64,000 nt of DNA from Opitutaceae bacterium (GTDB taxonomy: Bacteria; Verrucomicrobiota; Verrucomicrobiia; Opitutales; Opitutaceae). The notes under the pieces were generated by a model. That model was not told where the DNA came from and searched no databases. It was given only the letters and a program-made list of their open reading frames with translations. Numbering within the stretch: position 1 is the stretch's first letter; each line of letters starts with the position of its first letter. Made by a program: the position numbers and the translations under genes. Of the stretch, positions 17,925 to 26,789 are shown piece by piece. Where the stretch lies: the NCBI GenBank assembly GCA_028284385.1, contig JANQRT010000022.1, forward strand, positions 124,001 to 188,000, given 5' to 3'.

Positions 17925-19172
17925 ATGACTCAGCTGGAAACCATTTTTGTTGTCGCTCTGCTAGCGAAAATGGGGATGGAACTTCTACTCGAAGCCCTGA
18001 ATCGGTCCCACGTTCGGCAACATGCTGACCAGGCTCCTGACGCTTTAAAGGACGTGATGGATGCCGAAACGTTTTCCAAGTCGAACAAATACACCTTGGC
18101 TAAAAGTCGTCTGGGTTCCTTCGAACTTCTCTACGACGCGATTATCGTGGGGGTCGTTATTCTTAGCGGCTGGTTGCCCGATCTCTTCGTCTGGTGGTCT
18201 GCCTGGCTTGGCGATGCGACCTGGTCCTCGGCTCTATTCCTTGTTTTCCTCACCGTCCTGCTCGGAATTCCGAACCTGCCTTTCGAATACTACAGCCAAT
18301 TCAAGCTTGAGGAAAAATTCGGCTTCAATCGAAGCACGGTGAAGTTGTGGATTGCCGACAAACTGAAAGGAGCGGCTATCGGCTTTGTAATTGGGTTTCC
18401 GCTACTCTGGCTTCTGATAAGCCTTGTTGGATGGCTGGGAGCCTATTGGTGGCTCTATGGTTTCGCCATACTTTTTCTGTTCCAGCTCCTCATGATGGTG
18501 CTCTACCCGATGTTGATTCTTCCTCTCTTCAACAAGCTTTCTCCTCTCGAAGACGGACCACTGAAAACGCGACTGATGGGTCTGGCGGACCGAGCGGGTT
18601 TTCGAGCCCAGACCATCCAGGTGATCGACGGGAGTAAGCGATCCGCCCATTCCAACGCCTACTTCACCGGATTCGGCAAATTTCGGCGTATCGTTCTCTA
18701 TGATACGCTCATCAACCAAATGAATGAAACGGAGATCGAGGCTGTGTTGGCTCACGAGATTGGCCATTACAAGAAAGGCCATATACCCAAAATGCTCCTG
18801 ATTTCCGCTCTCATGACCCTAGCCGGATTCTGGCTTGTGGATCGCCTGGCTTTCGGGGCTTGGAGCGAGTGGTTCTTTTCCGGATTCGGCTTCGACAACT
18901 CCAATCTGGCCATTGCCTTTCTGCTCTTCAGCATTGTAGGAGGCTTGTTCACCTTCTGGCTGTCGCCCCTGTTTAATGTCATGTCGCGAAAACATGAATA
19001 CGAGGCCGACGCCTTTGCCAAAGATGTTGTAGGGAGCGCCGATCCACTCAGCTCCGCCTTGCGCAATCTGAGCGAGAAGAATCTAAGCAATCTGATACCG
19101 CATCCGCTTTATAGCGGGTTCCATTATTCGCATCCAACGCTCCTTGAACGAGAGCGAGCGATGAGAGGCTGA
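17925..19172 (+). CDS. M48-family (Ste24-type) membrane metalloprotease
   Basis: 415 residues from ATG 17925 (a TTG two codons upstream is the alternative). Several membrane segments (about 1-20, 65-85, 105-125, 150-205, 290-345) surround the zinc site: LAHEIGHYKKGH (His277, Glu278, His281) and the third ligand in SRKHEYEADAFA. The N-terminal half matches the CAAX prenyl protease 1 region (FNRSTVKLWIADKLKG). In bacteria such enzymes are membrane quality-control proteases. The gene stands alone and is divergent from xseB. Confidence 0.88.
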   Translation: MTQLETIFVVALLAKMGMELLLEALNRSHVRQHADQAPDALKDVMDAETFSKSNKYTLAKSRLGSFELLYDAIIVGVVILSGWLPDLFVWWSAWLGDATWSSALFLVFLTVLLGIPNLPFEYYSQFKLEEKFGFNRSTVKLWIADKLKGAAIGFVIGFPLLWLLISLVGWLGAYWWLYGFAILFLFQLLMMVLYPMLILPLFNKLSPLEDGPLKTRLMGLADRAGFRAQTIQVIDGSKRSAHSNAYFTGFGKFRRIVLYDTLINQMNETEIEAVLAHEIGHYKKGHIPKMLLISALMTLAGFWLVDRLAFGAWSEWFFSGFGFDNSNLAIAFLLFSIVGGLFTFWLSPLFNVMSRKHEYEADAFAKDVVGSADPLSSALRNLSEKNLSNLIPHPLYSGFHYSHPTLLERERAMRG

Positions 19173-19207
19173 CGCTGTTTGCGTCGCGAATGCAAAGAGT
19201 TGCCAAT

Positions 19208-19228
19208 GGCTGGGACATTAGCCCAGCC
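19208..19228 (+). terminator. Hairpin after the M48 protease gene
   Basis: GGCTGGG (19208-19214) pairs with CCCAGCC (19222-19228) around a 7-base loop, 35 bp past the stop codon. There is no T-run, so it may be a terminator of a weaker type or only a stabilising hairpin. Confidence 0.4.
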
Positions 19229-19296
19229 CTGTCATGATAATTTGAAGTGCGTTTCGCGAAAATCTTAGCTTCAATCGCTCTTCATCTCTTCCATCT

Positions 19297-20301
19297 ATGA
19301 AATACTTCATTCTCGTTTTCTCCCTCGGATGCATTCTGCTTCTTAGCTCCTGTAGCTCGCCTTCGGTCAATGCTGTACCCGAGGGCCCTTGGGAGTACGT
19401 GGAAACGGATGGCCTGCCAGTGGCGAGGCATGAGGCGGCCTTCGTCAAATTTCAGGACAAGTTCTATCTGATGGGTGGTCGCGGCCTGAAGCCAGTAAAC
19501 GTCTACGATCCTGCGACTAATAAATGGGCTGACCAATCGGCTCCGCCAATCGAGTTCCACCATTTTCAGCCTGTCGTCTACAATGAAAAGATTTATATGA
19601 TCTGCGCTATGACCGGTCCTTTCCCCAAGGAAACGGGACTTCCCAATGTCATCATCTATGACCCCATTGCCGATAAGTGGGAGACAGGCGACGAGATTCC
19701 AGAAGACCGTCGCCGCGGAGGAGCGGGGGTAGTCCTGCACAACGAGAAATTCTATATCGTCAGCGGCATTGTTAATGGCCACATGGGGGGCTACGTGAAT
19801 TGGGCGGACGAATACGATCCCAAGACGGGAGCATGGCGAAGGCTTCCCGACGCTCCTCATGCTCGAGACCATTTTCAAGCGGCCATAGTTGGTGGAAAAA
19901 TATACGCTGCTGGAGGACGACGTACCTCGAAAGAGACCAACCAAGTATTCCATCTAGTGGTGCCAGAAGTCGATGTCTTCGATTTGGCTTCCGAAACCTG
20001 GACCTCTTTACCTTCGCCCGAGCTAGATCTCCCCACTCCTCGAGCAGGAACCTCCACCATGGAGCTGAATGGCGAGCTTCTGGTCATTGGAGGGGAAACT
20101 GTTCGCAAAAGTCCGGCTCACAACGAAGTCGAAGCCTACAATCCATCGCTTCTCAAATGGTCGACTTGGCCTCATCTGGTTCGCGGCCGACATGGAACAG
20201 GCGTTGTATTGCATAACAACTACATCTGGACTTGCTCAGGCTCTGGCAATCGAGGTGGCGGTCCGGAGCTCACCTCGACCGAGCGTTTGAAAATAAACTA
20301 A
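19297..20301 (+). CDS. Kelch-repeat lipoprotein
   Basis: 334 residues. Lipobox LLLSSCSS (Cys about 19). The rest is a six-bladed Kelch propeller: blades are marked by GG doublets followed by spaced Tyr/Trp (FYLMGGRGLKPVNVYDPATNKW, IYAAGGRRTSKE, LLVIGGETVRKS, WTCSGSGNRGGG). Kelch propellers bind proteins or sugars; no catalytic residues are evident, so it is not assigned as galactose oxidase. Convergent with dksA-like gene (8-bp gap). Confidence 0.8.
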   Translation: MKYFILVFSLGCILLLSSCSSPSVNAVPEGPWEYVETDGLPVARHEAAFVKFQDKFYLMGGRGLKPVNVYDPATNKWADQSAPPIEFHHFQPVVYNEKIYMICAMTGPFPKETGLPNVIIYDPIADKWETGDEIPEDRRRGGAGVVLHNEKFYIVSGIVNGHMGGYVNWADEYDPKTGAWRRLPDAPHARDHFQAAIVGGKIYAAGGRRTSKETNQVFHLVVPEVDVFDLASETWTSLPSPELDLPTPRAGTSTMELNGELLVIGGETVRKSPAHNEVEAYNPSLLKWSTWPHLVRGRHGTGVVLHNNYIWTCSGSGNRGGGPELTSTERLKIN

Positions 20302-20309
20302 GGTTCGCC

Positions 20310-20642
20310 TCACCTTGCGCAGTTAACGCAAACCACCGCGTCTGGCATCGCTTCCAGTCGGGCTTCCTCTATTGGCTGTCTGCAAAAAGCGCATACGCCA
20401 TAAGTGCCCTCGTCCATCCGTTTAAGAGCGTTGTTGAGCCTTTCCTGTTCGTCTTTCATCCTCCTCTGCTGAGCTAACGCCATCTGCTGTTGCTGCATGG
20501 AGTCCAGACGTGAAAGCCGTCCGATAGAAACGTCGGGCGAAACAGGTTTCGTCTCTTCATCGTCCTGCGTCAGGGTTTCTTTGATTTCCTGTATCCGCTT
20601 TTCGATGTCGCTTTTTAGGGATGCTAGTTTTTCTGGATTCAT
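20310..20642 (-). CDS. TraR/DksA-type zinc-finger protein
   Basis: 110 residues: an N-terminal coiled-coil (residues about 1-70, rich in Lys/Glu/Gln with DEERLNNALKRMDEGTYG) and a C-terminal four-cysteine finger (CAFCRQPIEEARLEAMPDAVVCVNC). The EGTYGxCxxCxxxIxxxRLEAxP signature is the family hallmark. Such proteins bind in the secondary channel of RNA polymerase or act as small regulators. At 110 residues it is shorter than E. coli DksA (151), and the acidic coiled-coil tip is DD(E)-containing but not clearly the DksA DxxDxA. Confidence 0.85.
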   Translation of the reverse strand: MNPEKLASLKSDIEKRIQEIKETLTQDDEETKPVSPDVSIGRLSRLDSMQQQQMALAQQRRMKDEQERLNNALKRMDEGTYGVCAFCRQPIEEARLEAMPDAVVCVNCAR

Positions 20643-20665
20643 CGGTTAGACTTGAAGATTTTTTC

Positions 20666-20887
20666 TCACAGCTTCGCCATAGCGGAAGAGTAGACGGATA
20701 CGCAGAAGGGGACGCAAAAGGTTAGGAGGAATTTAGGCCAATGGATTGCTCCCCAGGAGGCGGTCGACAAGGCTTCCCATTGATTAATCAAATTGAGCAG
20801 AACGCCCACTACGATTGCGACTTTGAGCCCTCGCATGATATTCGGGGTCTGGGCGGCGAGTTTCAGAAGAAGTCTGATGCGGAGCAT
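20666..20887 (-). CDS. nrtS: NrtS-type small nitrate/nitrite transporter
   Basis: 73 residues with two hydrophobic helices. The sequence GLKVAIVVGVLLNLINQ, WPKFLLTFCVPFCVSVYSS fits the small NrtS family as I recall it (LKVAxVVGxxLxLIN ... VPxxVSxY), described from marine cyanobacteria and gammaproteobacteria as a nitrate/nitrite transporter. No nitrate reductase or nitrite reductase gene is next to it; the adjacent gene is the DksA-like finger 23 bp downstream. Function is inferred from the family only. Confidence 0.7.
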   Translation of the reverse strand: MLRIRLLLKLAAQTPNIMRGLKVAIVVGVLLNLINQWEALSTASWGAIHWPKFLLTFCVPFCVSVYSSAMAKL

Positions 20888-20943
20888 CCTTGTTTAATAA
20901 CTCCATGGACGTTCCTCGCAACTCGATTTTCAAAGCTCTAACT

Positions 20944-21011
20944 TAGACGAGATGGATCGTGTGGCCGTCCTCTAGGCACCGATCCTTCTTAGAAAAATCT
21001 TGTCTCGTCTA
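20944..21011 (+). promoter_or_regulatory. Structured upstream region of the first DUF3857 gene
   Basis: TAGACGAGA (20944-20952) pairs with TCTCGTCTA (21003-21011), and inside it GGATCG pairs with CGATCC, so the 68 bases can fold into one interrupted stem. A second small stem GGTAA/TTACC follows before the gene. It may be a structured leader or an old terminator; no riboswitch class is recognised. Confidence 0.3.
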
Positions 21012-21090
21012 GGCTTTTCTACCTATGTTTCGAGTCCCTTCCTGGTAAGCCTTTTCGGGTTACCTAAATTTTGAATAGAGGGAATCGTGT

Positions 21091-23112
21091 GTGGATATGA
21101 AATGGTTCGTGTTGTTTTCTAGGTGTGGAATCTTTGCGTTCCTAGGTCTATCGGGCTCGGCTCTATTTGCCGAGAAGTGGCTTGAAATTTCTCCAGAGGA
21201 TTTGGCTGCTACCGAGTGCCGTTCCGATCCCAATGCCGGAGCGGAGGTGCTCTATAAAAAAATAGAAATCGACGAATCGAGCTTAGAGAATCGCTACCAG
21301 TTTCGCTATATCCGTCTGAAAGTGTACAGCGAGGGCGCGGTTGATCAGCAGAGTAAGGTCGATATCTTTTTTTCGCGAGTTCGTACTTTGACGGGGCTGA
21401 AAGCTCGAGTGGTTAAGCCAGACGGGTCCATTCATGAGCTTGATAGCGCCGATGTGCACAAGCAGAACGCCTTTCGCCGAGGTGATATCGCGGTACGGAA
21501 AGCTTCCTTCAGCATCCCGAATCTCGCTCCGGGAGATATCATCGAATATCAATACAGACTCTATCTCGCTGAGGGTTATTATACTCCAGGTCTTTATGTG
21601 GAGTTTCAGGAGAAATGGCCTATTCGTAAGATCGAAGTTCGAGCCAAGCCATTCACTTACGGTAAGGCGGGTTTCAAATATATTACCAGTCGTTGCGATG
21701 CGAGGACGCTTAAAAAGGGCAAAGACAGTTTCTATGAGATGGAAATGGTCGATCTTCCCGCTTTTCCAGAAGAGCCCTATCAGCTTCCCGATCGAGATGG
21801 GAAGGCGTGGCTTCAATTCTTCGTTGTAGAATCCATTAAGGAGGGCGATGGCTTTTGGAAGGATCAAGCTCGTAAGCTTATGGCGAATACAAGTTCGCAA
21901 GTTAAGCCTGGCTCGAAGGTTAATGCGAAAGTAAAGGCATTGTCTTCGGGGGCTGGATCCAGAGATGAGTTGCTAGCCAAACTGTATGAATTCTGTGTCA
22001 CCGAAATCATCAATTCTCGCCACTGTGAAGCTGACGAACTGACAGCGGATCAAAAGAAGAAAATCAAAAGAAACACTCCTGCGGAAAAGACCTTGGAACG
22101 TGGATACGGAAATCCCTACAATATCCACACGCTCTTTTGCTCTATGGCGATTGCCGCGGGTTTCGATGCCCGGATTGCGGCGGTCAGCAATCGCAGCCGA
22201 GCCCACTTCACGGGCGCTTTGGAAAACATGGAACTGGCCCTAAGCAATCGCTTGGTTGCTATCAAAAGAGGGGAAGAGTGGCGATTTTATGATCCGGGCG
22301 GGAAATACTACCAATTCGGAGCGCTCCATTGGAAAAATGAAGGCGGCACCGCGTTATTGGCTGACAAAAAAGCCGCCCATTTCATTAAGACAGAGCTTGC
22401 GGCTGCCGCTGATTCCAGGATCAAACAGGAAGCTGAATTCGAGCTCGACGAAGATGGATCCTTGAGCGGATCCGTTACAGCCACTTTTTTCGGTCATCCC
22501 AATGCTCTGCTAAAGCAGTCCTTGATTCGGATGAGTGACGACAAACGAGAGGAGCGTATTAAGGAAATCATTATTGAAGAGCTGCCGGATTCCACGATTG
22601 AGAATCTTGTAATTGAAAACATCACCCATCCCTTCAAACAAGCCAAGGTTACGTTCGATGTGGTGGTGCCTCGCTATGCGGAAAAGATTGGAGATCGCCT
22701 CTTTGTCCAGCCTAGCGTTTTTCAAAAACATTCGGAGCCATTGTTTCCTTCTAACGATCGAGTGACGGACATGTTCTTCGATTTTCGAAATTCGGAGGAG
22801 GACAGCATTGTGATTAAGCTGCCTGAAGGCTACGAACTAGAAGAGGCAAGCGCTCCTAGGGCCTTCGAGATTCCAAGGGTTATGAACTATGATGTGAAGC
22901 TTAAGGTCAATAGAACCAAGCATAGTCTCATGTATTCCCGATCGGTGGCTACTCATGGCTTTTACTATCCCGTCAAGTACTACAAGCAGATCAAGTCAGT
23001 GTTTGACGAGAAGCATCGTCAAGATCAGCACGCCATCACGCTGAAGAAGTCCGTTGCTGGGCTTTCGAGTTTCGAGAACGAAGTGACATCCGAAGAGAAT
23101 CCAAAATCTTGA
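21091..23112 (+). CDS. DUF3857 protein with a degenerate transglutaminase-like domain
   Basis: 673 residues. GTG 21091 lies 7 bases after GAGGGA; ATG 21097 is the alternative. Signal peptide to about 30, DUF3857 beta domain (about 60-250, PDGSIHELDSADVHKQ, GDIIEYQYRL), transglutaminase-like fold (about 285-400), then a beta C-terminal part. The active site is lost: at the place of the partner gene's GYGDCKDKT this protein has GYGNPYNIHT, with Pro342 for the catalytic Cys, and Arg387 for the His; Asp401 remains. It is thus expected to be non-catalytic. It is 6 bp upstream of its intact paralogue, so the two are co-expressed. Confidence 0.85.
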   Translation: MDMKWFVLFSRCGIFAFLGLSGSALFAEKWLEISPEDLAATECRSDPNAGAEVLYKKIEIDESSLENRYQFRYIRLKVYSEGAVDQQSKVDIFFSRVRTLTGLKARVVKPDGSIHELDSADVHKQNAFRRGDIAVRKASFSIPNLAPGDIIEYQYRLYLAEGYYTPGLYVEFQEKWPIRKIEVRAKPFTYGKAGFKYITSRCDARTLKKGKDSFYEMEMVDLPAFPEEPYQLPDRDGKAWLQFFVVESIKEGDGFWKDQARKLMANTSSQVKPGSKVNAKVKALSSGAGSRDELLAKLYEFCVTEIINSRHCEADELTADQKKKIKRNTPAEKTLERGYGNPYNIHTLFCSMAIAAGFDARIAAVSNRSRAHFTGALENMELALSNRLVAIKRGEEWRFYDPGGKYYQFGALHWKNEGGTALLADKKAAHFIKTELAAAADSRIKQEAEFELDEDGSLSGSVTATFFGHPNALLKQSLIRMSDDKREERIKEIIIEELPDSTIENLVIENITHPFKQAKVTFDVVVPRYAEKIGDRLFVQPSVFQKHSEPLFPSNDRVTDMFFDFRNSEEDSIVIKLPEGYELEEASAPRAFEIPRVMNYDVKLKVNRTKHSLMYSRSVATHGFYYPVKYYKQIKSVFDEKHRQDQHAITLKKSVAGLSSFENEVTSEENPKS

Positions 23113-23118
23113 TACAAA

Positions 23119-25101
23119 ATGGGAAAAATGTTGTTTACCCTGGCGATTCTGCCGTTTTTGGCCATCCCTCTCGCTGCTAGGACAAAAGCTCCCGATTGGC
23201 TTGCTCAAGCGGCCAGGATGCCGAATCCGCCGTTTGATCCAAAGGACAAGCCTGAAGTGGCGGTTCTTTGGGACGAGGGGATTTACGAAGTGAAATCCGA
23301 CGGTAAAGTCTTCCGTAGGATTCGATTTGCCATTCGCGTATTGGATCATTCGGGACGCGGTCGCGCCATTGCTCGTTTGCCTTACTTTGAAAAGTCCCAG
23401 AAAATAAATCGTTTTAAGGCGTGGTCTATCGACAAGAACGGAAAAGCCTATGCCTACAAGAAAAGCGAGCAAACCGATAGGGCTAGAACGAGTCATGCGT
23501 TGTATTCGGATGTTCGAACACGCAGTATCAATGGTTCTGGGCGATCCATTGCCGGATCCGTATTCGGATATGAATACGAAGTCGAGGAAGCGACCATCTT
23601 CGCTCAAGATTATTGGCGTTTTCAGAGCGATGTTCCGGTTGCCGTTTCTCGACTGACGGTGACACTTCCTAAGGGATGGAGTCTTAAGGAAACGGGTGTG
23701 CATGGAGCTCCAAGGGCAAGACTCTCCGGCTCCACTTACGTTTGGGAAATGAAAGATTGCCCTATGAAGCAGAGGGAGCCGGGAGCTCCGAGTTCCGCTG
23801 TGGGCTACTGTCATGTTAATCTGGATATTTATCCACCTGAGGGGACGCGTCCCAAATACTCTAATTTCAATATTCGCGACTGGCAGGATGTGGCTGACTA
23901 CAAGGCGAGCGTCCAAGACCCGAATTCCAAGCCTAATGACGAGATTGCGGCCAAGGCTCGCGAACTCACCGCCAACGCCTCGTCCGATTGGGAGAAAATC
24001 CAGTCCATCGGCGAATATGCCAAGGATCTGGAATATGCTATTATTTCCTATGAGGTCGGTAGTGGCGGCGGCTATACGCCACGATCTGCTGCCGAAACCT
24101 TTCGCGTTGGATATGGAGATTGTAAGGACAAAACGGCTTTGATGCGAGCCATGCTAGAGAGCGTTGGAATAAAATCCTATGGAGTGACGGTCAATGCTCT
24201 CGACAATGATCGAGTAAACTTGGATTGGCCATCCACAGGCTATTTTAACCACTGTATTGCTGCTGTAGAGATCGATGAAAGCATCGATACGCCGGCAGTG
24301 CTCCAGGATGCGAATCTTGGTCGACTGCTTTTCGTGGATCCTACCTCGACTGTTACTCCGATTGGAGAGCTTCCTTTTGAGGGGCAGGGTGGTTTTATTA
24401 TCGTCGGTAAACAAGGCTCGGGTGGCGATCCCGTGCGTCTGCCCCAGTCGTCGCCAAAAGACAATCTAGAGTCCCGCGAGATTGAGGCTGAAATCCTTCC
24501 GGATGGATCGATCATTGGGAGAATTAAAAACCGCTATCTTGGAAGTCGAGCTGAGGACGAACGCGTCGACAGGCGATATAAAAGCGAGAATGCTTATCTC
24601 AAACTGCAGGAGCAGTGGATTGCTGGCGCGAACAAGGGAGCCCTGGTTGACTTGATTAATTATAAGGACAACCATCTTTCCGATCGAAGCGTCGAGGTGG
24701 TCATGGATGTGGCGATTAAGAACTACGCTCAATCGATGCGAGGAAAACTGCTAGTTTTCAAACCTGCTATTGTATCCAGAATGGTTGACAATCCTTACAA
24801 TGAGAAAAAGCGAACGATGCCGATCGCCTTTCGTCCGAAGTCCTATCAGGAAAAGGTTAAAATTTTTATTCCTGAGGGATTTGCGCTCGACGATGCGAAG
24901 CGAAGGATCGAAATTGAGGAAGATTTTGGACGCTACCAGTCAACTATAGCCGAGGATGAAGGCTTCCTAACTTATACGAGGTCATTGGTTTTCAAGGACA
25001 AAATGGTACAGCCCGATCAATACGCGAATGTGCAAGCCTTCTATAATTCCGTCATCGAGGCCGATCAATCGCCGGTCGTTCTTTCGAAAGTGGTTCAGTG
25101 A
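23119..25101 (+). CDS. DUF3857 / transglutaminase-like protein, active-site intact
   Basis: 660 residues with a signal peptide ending near IPLAA. DUF3857 domain (about 60-240) precedes a transglutaminase-like domain with a full triad: Cys335 in GYGDCKDKTALMRAML, His378 in YFNHCIAAVEI, Asp407 in LLFVDPTS. A C-terminal beta domain similar to that of the upstream gene follows (about 440-650). Family members are exported cysteine-type enzymes or amidases with no firmly known substrate. Co-transcribed with the degenerate paralogue upstream. Confidence 0.88.
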   Translation: MGKMLFTLAILPFLAIPLAARTKAPDWLAQAARMPNPPFDPKDKPEVAVLWDEGIYEVKSDGKVFRRIRFAIRVLDHSGRGRAIARLPYFEKSQKINRFKAWSIDKNGKAYAYKKSEQTDRARTSHALYSDVRTRSINGSGRSIAGSVFGYEYEVEEATIFAQDYWRFQSDVPVAVSRLTVTLPKGWSLKETGVHGAPRARLSGSTYVWEMKDCPMKQREPGAPSSAVGYCHVNLDIYPPEGTRPKYSNFNIRDWQDVADYKASVQDPNSKPNDEIAAKARELTANASSDWEKIQSIGEYAKDLEYAIISYEVGSGGGYTPRSAAETFRVGYGDCKDKTALMRAMLESVGIKSYGVTVNALDNDRVNLDWPSTGYFNHCIAAVEIDESIDTPAVLQDANLGRLLFVDPTSTVTPIGELPFEGQGGFIIVGKQGSGGDPVRLPQSSPKDNLESREIEAEILPDGSIIGRIKNRYLGSRAEDERVDRRYKSENAYLKLQEQWIAGANKGALVDLINYKDNHLSDRSVEVVMDVAIKNYAQSMRGKLLVFKPAIVSRMVDNPYNEKKRTMPIAFRPKSYQEKVKIFIPEGFALDDAKRRIEIEEDFGRYQSTIAEDEGFLTYTRSLVFKDKMVQPDQYANVQAFYNSVIEADQSPVVLSKVVQ

Positions 25102-25258
25102 CCGTTTTGAGAGAGGTTTCCTTTTCAGAGTAGCGACCATTGCAAGGTTTAGGATTAGTTTCTAGCGGCTTTCCGGACGCATAGGAAAGATTTCCATTGA
25201 TCCCGGGCTTGAGCGGGTCGAGGGTGAGCGGGACTGGTTACAAGCCATCACACTGCCT

Positions 25259-26362
25259 ATGCAAGTACATGAAGGATTCGTATTTCATCTCGATTGGCCC
25301 CAGGAATATCCTGAAGCCTTTCCCGCGGAGGTGGGTGGCTGGGTAATCTCGCATCGTCCGATTGCCGCCGTCCGCCTCTTGTCTCAGACTGAGGAGTCCT
25401 TGAGCAAGGTGGAGCGGCCGGACGTTCGTGAATCCTTTCCCATGTACAACCACGTCATGGGCTTTTCTGGAGTGATCGAAGCTGGGGAGGTTTTCGACAA
25501 ACTGGCTTTCGAGATTACCTTTGAAGACCAATCGGTTCGCCTGGAGCAACCCATTGTGCCGCATCCCATCGTTCCTTCGTTTTGGAAACGAATCCTACTG
25601 GGGCTTGAAATCCGCTGGCTGGAAGCGCGCCGCCGTCGGTCCAGCAGCGAGGAGGCCGCTTGGCCTTTTGCTTTGAAGCGAGAACTCCTGCAAATCCGTC
25701 GCGAGCGTGGCCAGTCTTTTCGCTGCGAAGAACTTCAGCGAATCCTTTCCCTCTTCGCTCGCGAACGGCCTTCTGCAAATGTCGTGCAAGTAGGGGTTGG
25801 CGATGGAGTGTTGGTCGACCCGCTTTCATCGCATTGGGACAAGACTTCCTGGAGAGGCGTTCTTGTCGAGCCGGTGCCTCATTTGAGCGAATCTTTGAAG
25901 GAACGTTTTGCCAGCAATCCGAACATTTCCGTCATCCAGGCTGTTGTATCCGAAAATGACGGTACAGCCATTTTTTACCGCTTAGCTCATGCTTACGAGA
26001 ATGCGCCCAATTGGCATCAGATGCTTGGCTCGCTCGATAGGGAAGTGCCCCTCAAGCATCGTTCCGTTATTCCGAATATCGACGATCTCATTACGGAAGA
26101 GCCAGTTAGATCTGTCCGACTGCAAACCCTCTTGAAGGAGCAAGGAGTTTCATGCGTCGATCTAATCGTTATCGATACGGAGGGCCACGATTACAAGATT
26201 CTTAAGCAAATCGATTTCGAGCGACAATCACCCTCTCTTATCCTTTTCGAGCACCATCATCTGACTGCCGAAGAGCGTCAAGCGGCGTCAAAACTGCTAT
26301 CGAAAAATGGATACGAGTGGGCCGAAACTGAGGACGAGAACACCTTCGCCTGGCGATTTTGA
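25259..26362 (+). CDS. FkbM-family methyltransferase with unassigned N-terminal domain
   Basis: 367 residues. The C-terminal half (about 170-365) is the FkbM fold: VVQVGVGDGVLVDPL (SAM loop), WRGVLVEPVPHLSESLKERF, VVSENDGTAIFY, LLKEQGVSCVDLIVIDTEGHDYKILKQIDF, LILFEHHHL. FkbM enzymes O-methylate sugars or polyketides. The first 130 residues (ISHRPIAAVRLLS, SFPMYNHVMGFSGVI) resemble the small beta domain that precedes some glycosyl- and sulfo-transferases and hold no SAM motif. No glycan gene cluster surrounds it. Confidence 0.8.
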   Translation: MQVHEGFVFHLDWPQEYPEAFPAEVGGWVISHRPIAAVRLLSQTEESLSKVERPDVRESFPMYNHVMGFSGVIEAGEVFDKLAFEITFEDQSVRLEQPIVPHPIVPSFWKRILLGLEIRWLEARRRRSSSEEAAWPFALKRELLQIRRERGQSFRCEELQRILSLFARERPSANVVQVGVGDGVLVDPLSSHWDKTSWRGVLVEPVPHLSESLKERFASNPNISVIQAVVSENDGTAIFYRLAHAYENAPNWHQMLGSLDREVPLKHRSVIPNIDDLITEEPVRSVRLQTLLKEQGVSCVDLIVIDTEGHDYKILKQIDFERQSPSLILFEHHHLTAEERQAASKLLSKNGYEWAETEDENTFAWRF

Positions 26363-26396
26363 GAAACCGATCGGTATCCAGAAAATCGTTTCGGCC

Positions 26397-26729
26397 TTAA
26401 TTCTCTGGTTTCTCATCCATGGAAGCTTGACACGACCAGCATTCGGAAAAGCCGCCATCAATTATCTCCCCGCATTGGGAACAGGTCCAGGCTTCCAAGC
26501 CACTCGAATCGGAGTTTTCGTAGTCTTTTAAGATTTCTACCGACTTCTCGTAATCCTCTTTCGAGAGAACGCATATATTGGGAAAGAATTCGGGAATCGG
26601 TACTTCAACGATATTCGATCCATGCCAATTGCGAACGACCGTATGGATACCCGAATCCTTTAGAATTCCATTGTAAAGGCCGACCTTGGAAGAATCGCGA
26701 TCCCGGTAAACTTCGTATATCTTTTCCAT
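26397..26729 (-). CDS. DUF2007 protein with C-terminal zinc ribbon
   Basis: 110 residues. The N-terminal 70 (KIYEVYRDRDSSKVGLYNGILKDSGIHTVVRN ... FPNICVLSKEDYEKSVEIL) is the ferredoxin-like DUF2007 putative signal-transducing domain. The C-terminus has two CxxC pairs (WTCSQCGEIIDGGFSECWSCQA), a rubredoxin-like zinc ribbon. No enzymatic role is known. Last gene of the 26.4-32.1 kb run of small minus-strand genes. Confidence 0.8.
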   Translation of the reverse strand: MEKIYEVYRDRDSSKVGLYNGILKDSGIHTVVRNWHGSNIVEVPIPEFFPNICVLSKEDYEKSVEILKDYENSDSSGLEAWTCSQCGEIIDGGFSECWSCQASMDEKPEN

Positions 26730-26789
26730 TTCGAGAAAACTTAGATTGAGTTGTTCTTCAGATGTTCAACCGAACAGTAACGGTTCTGT

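Noticed and set aside
26730..26789. AACCG/CGGTT hairpin with GTTGAAC as an attC
   Set aside because: It is only about 35 bp long and lacks R'' and L boxes; more likely a plain hairpin.
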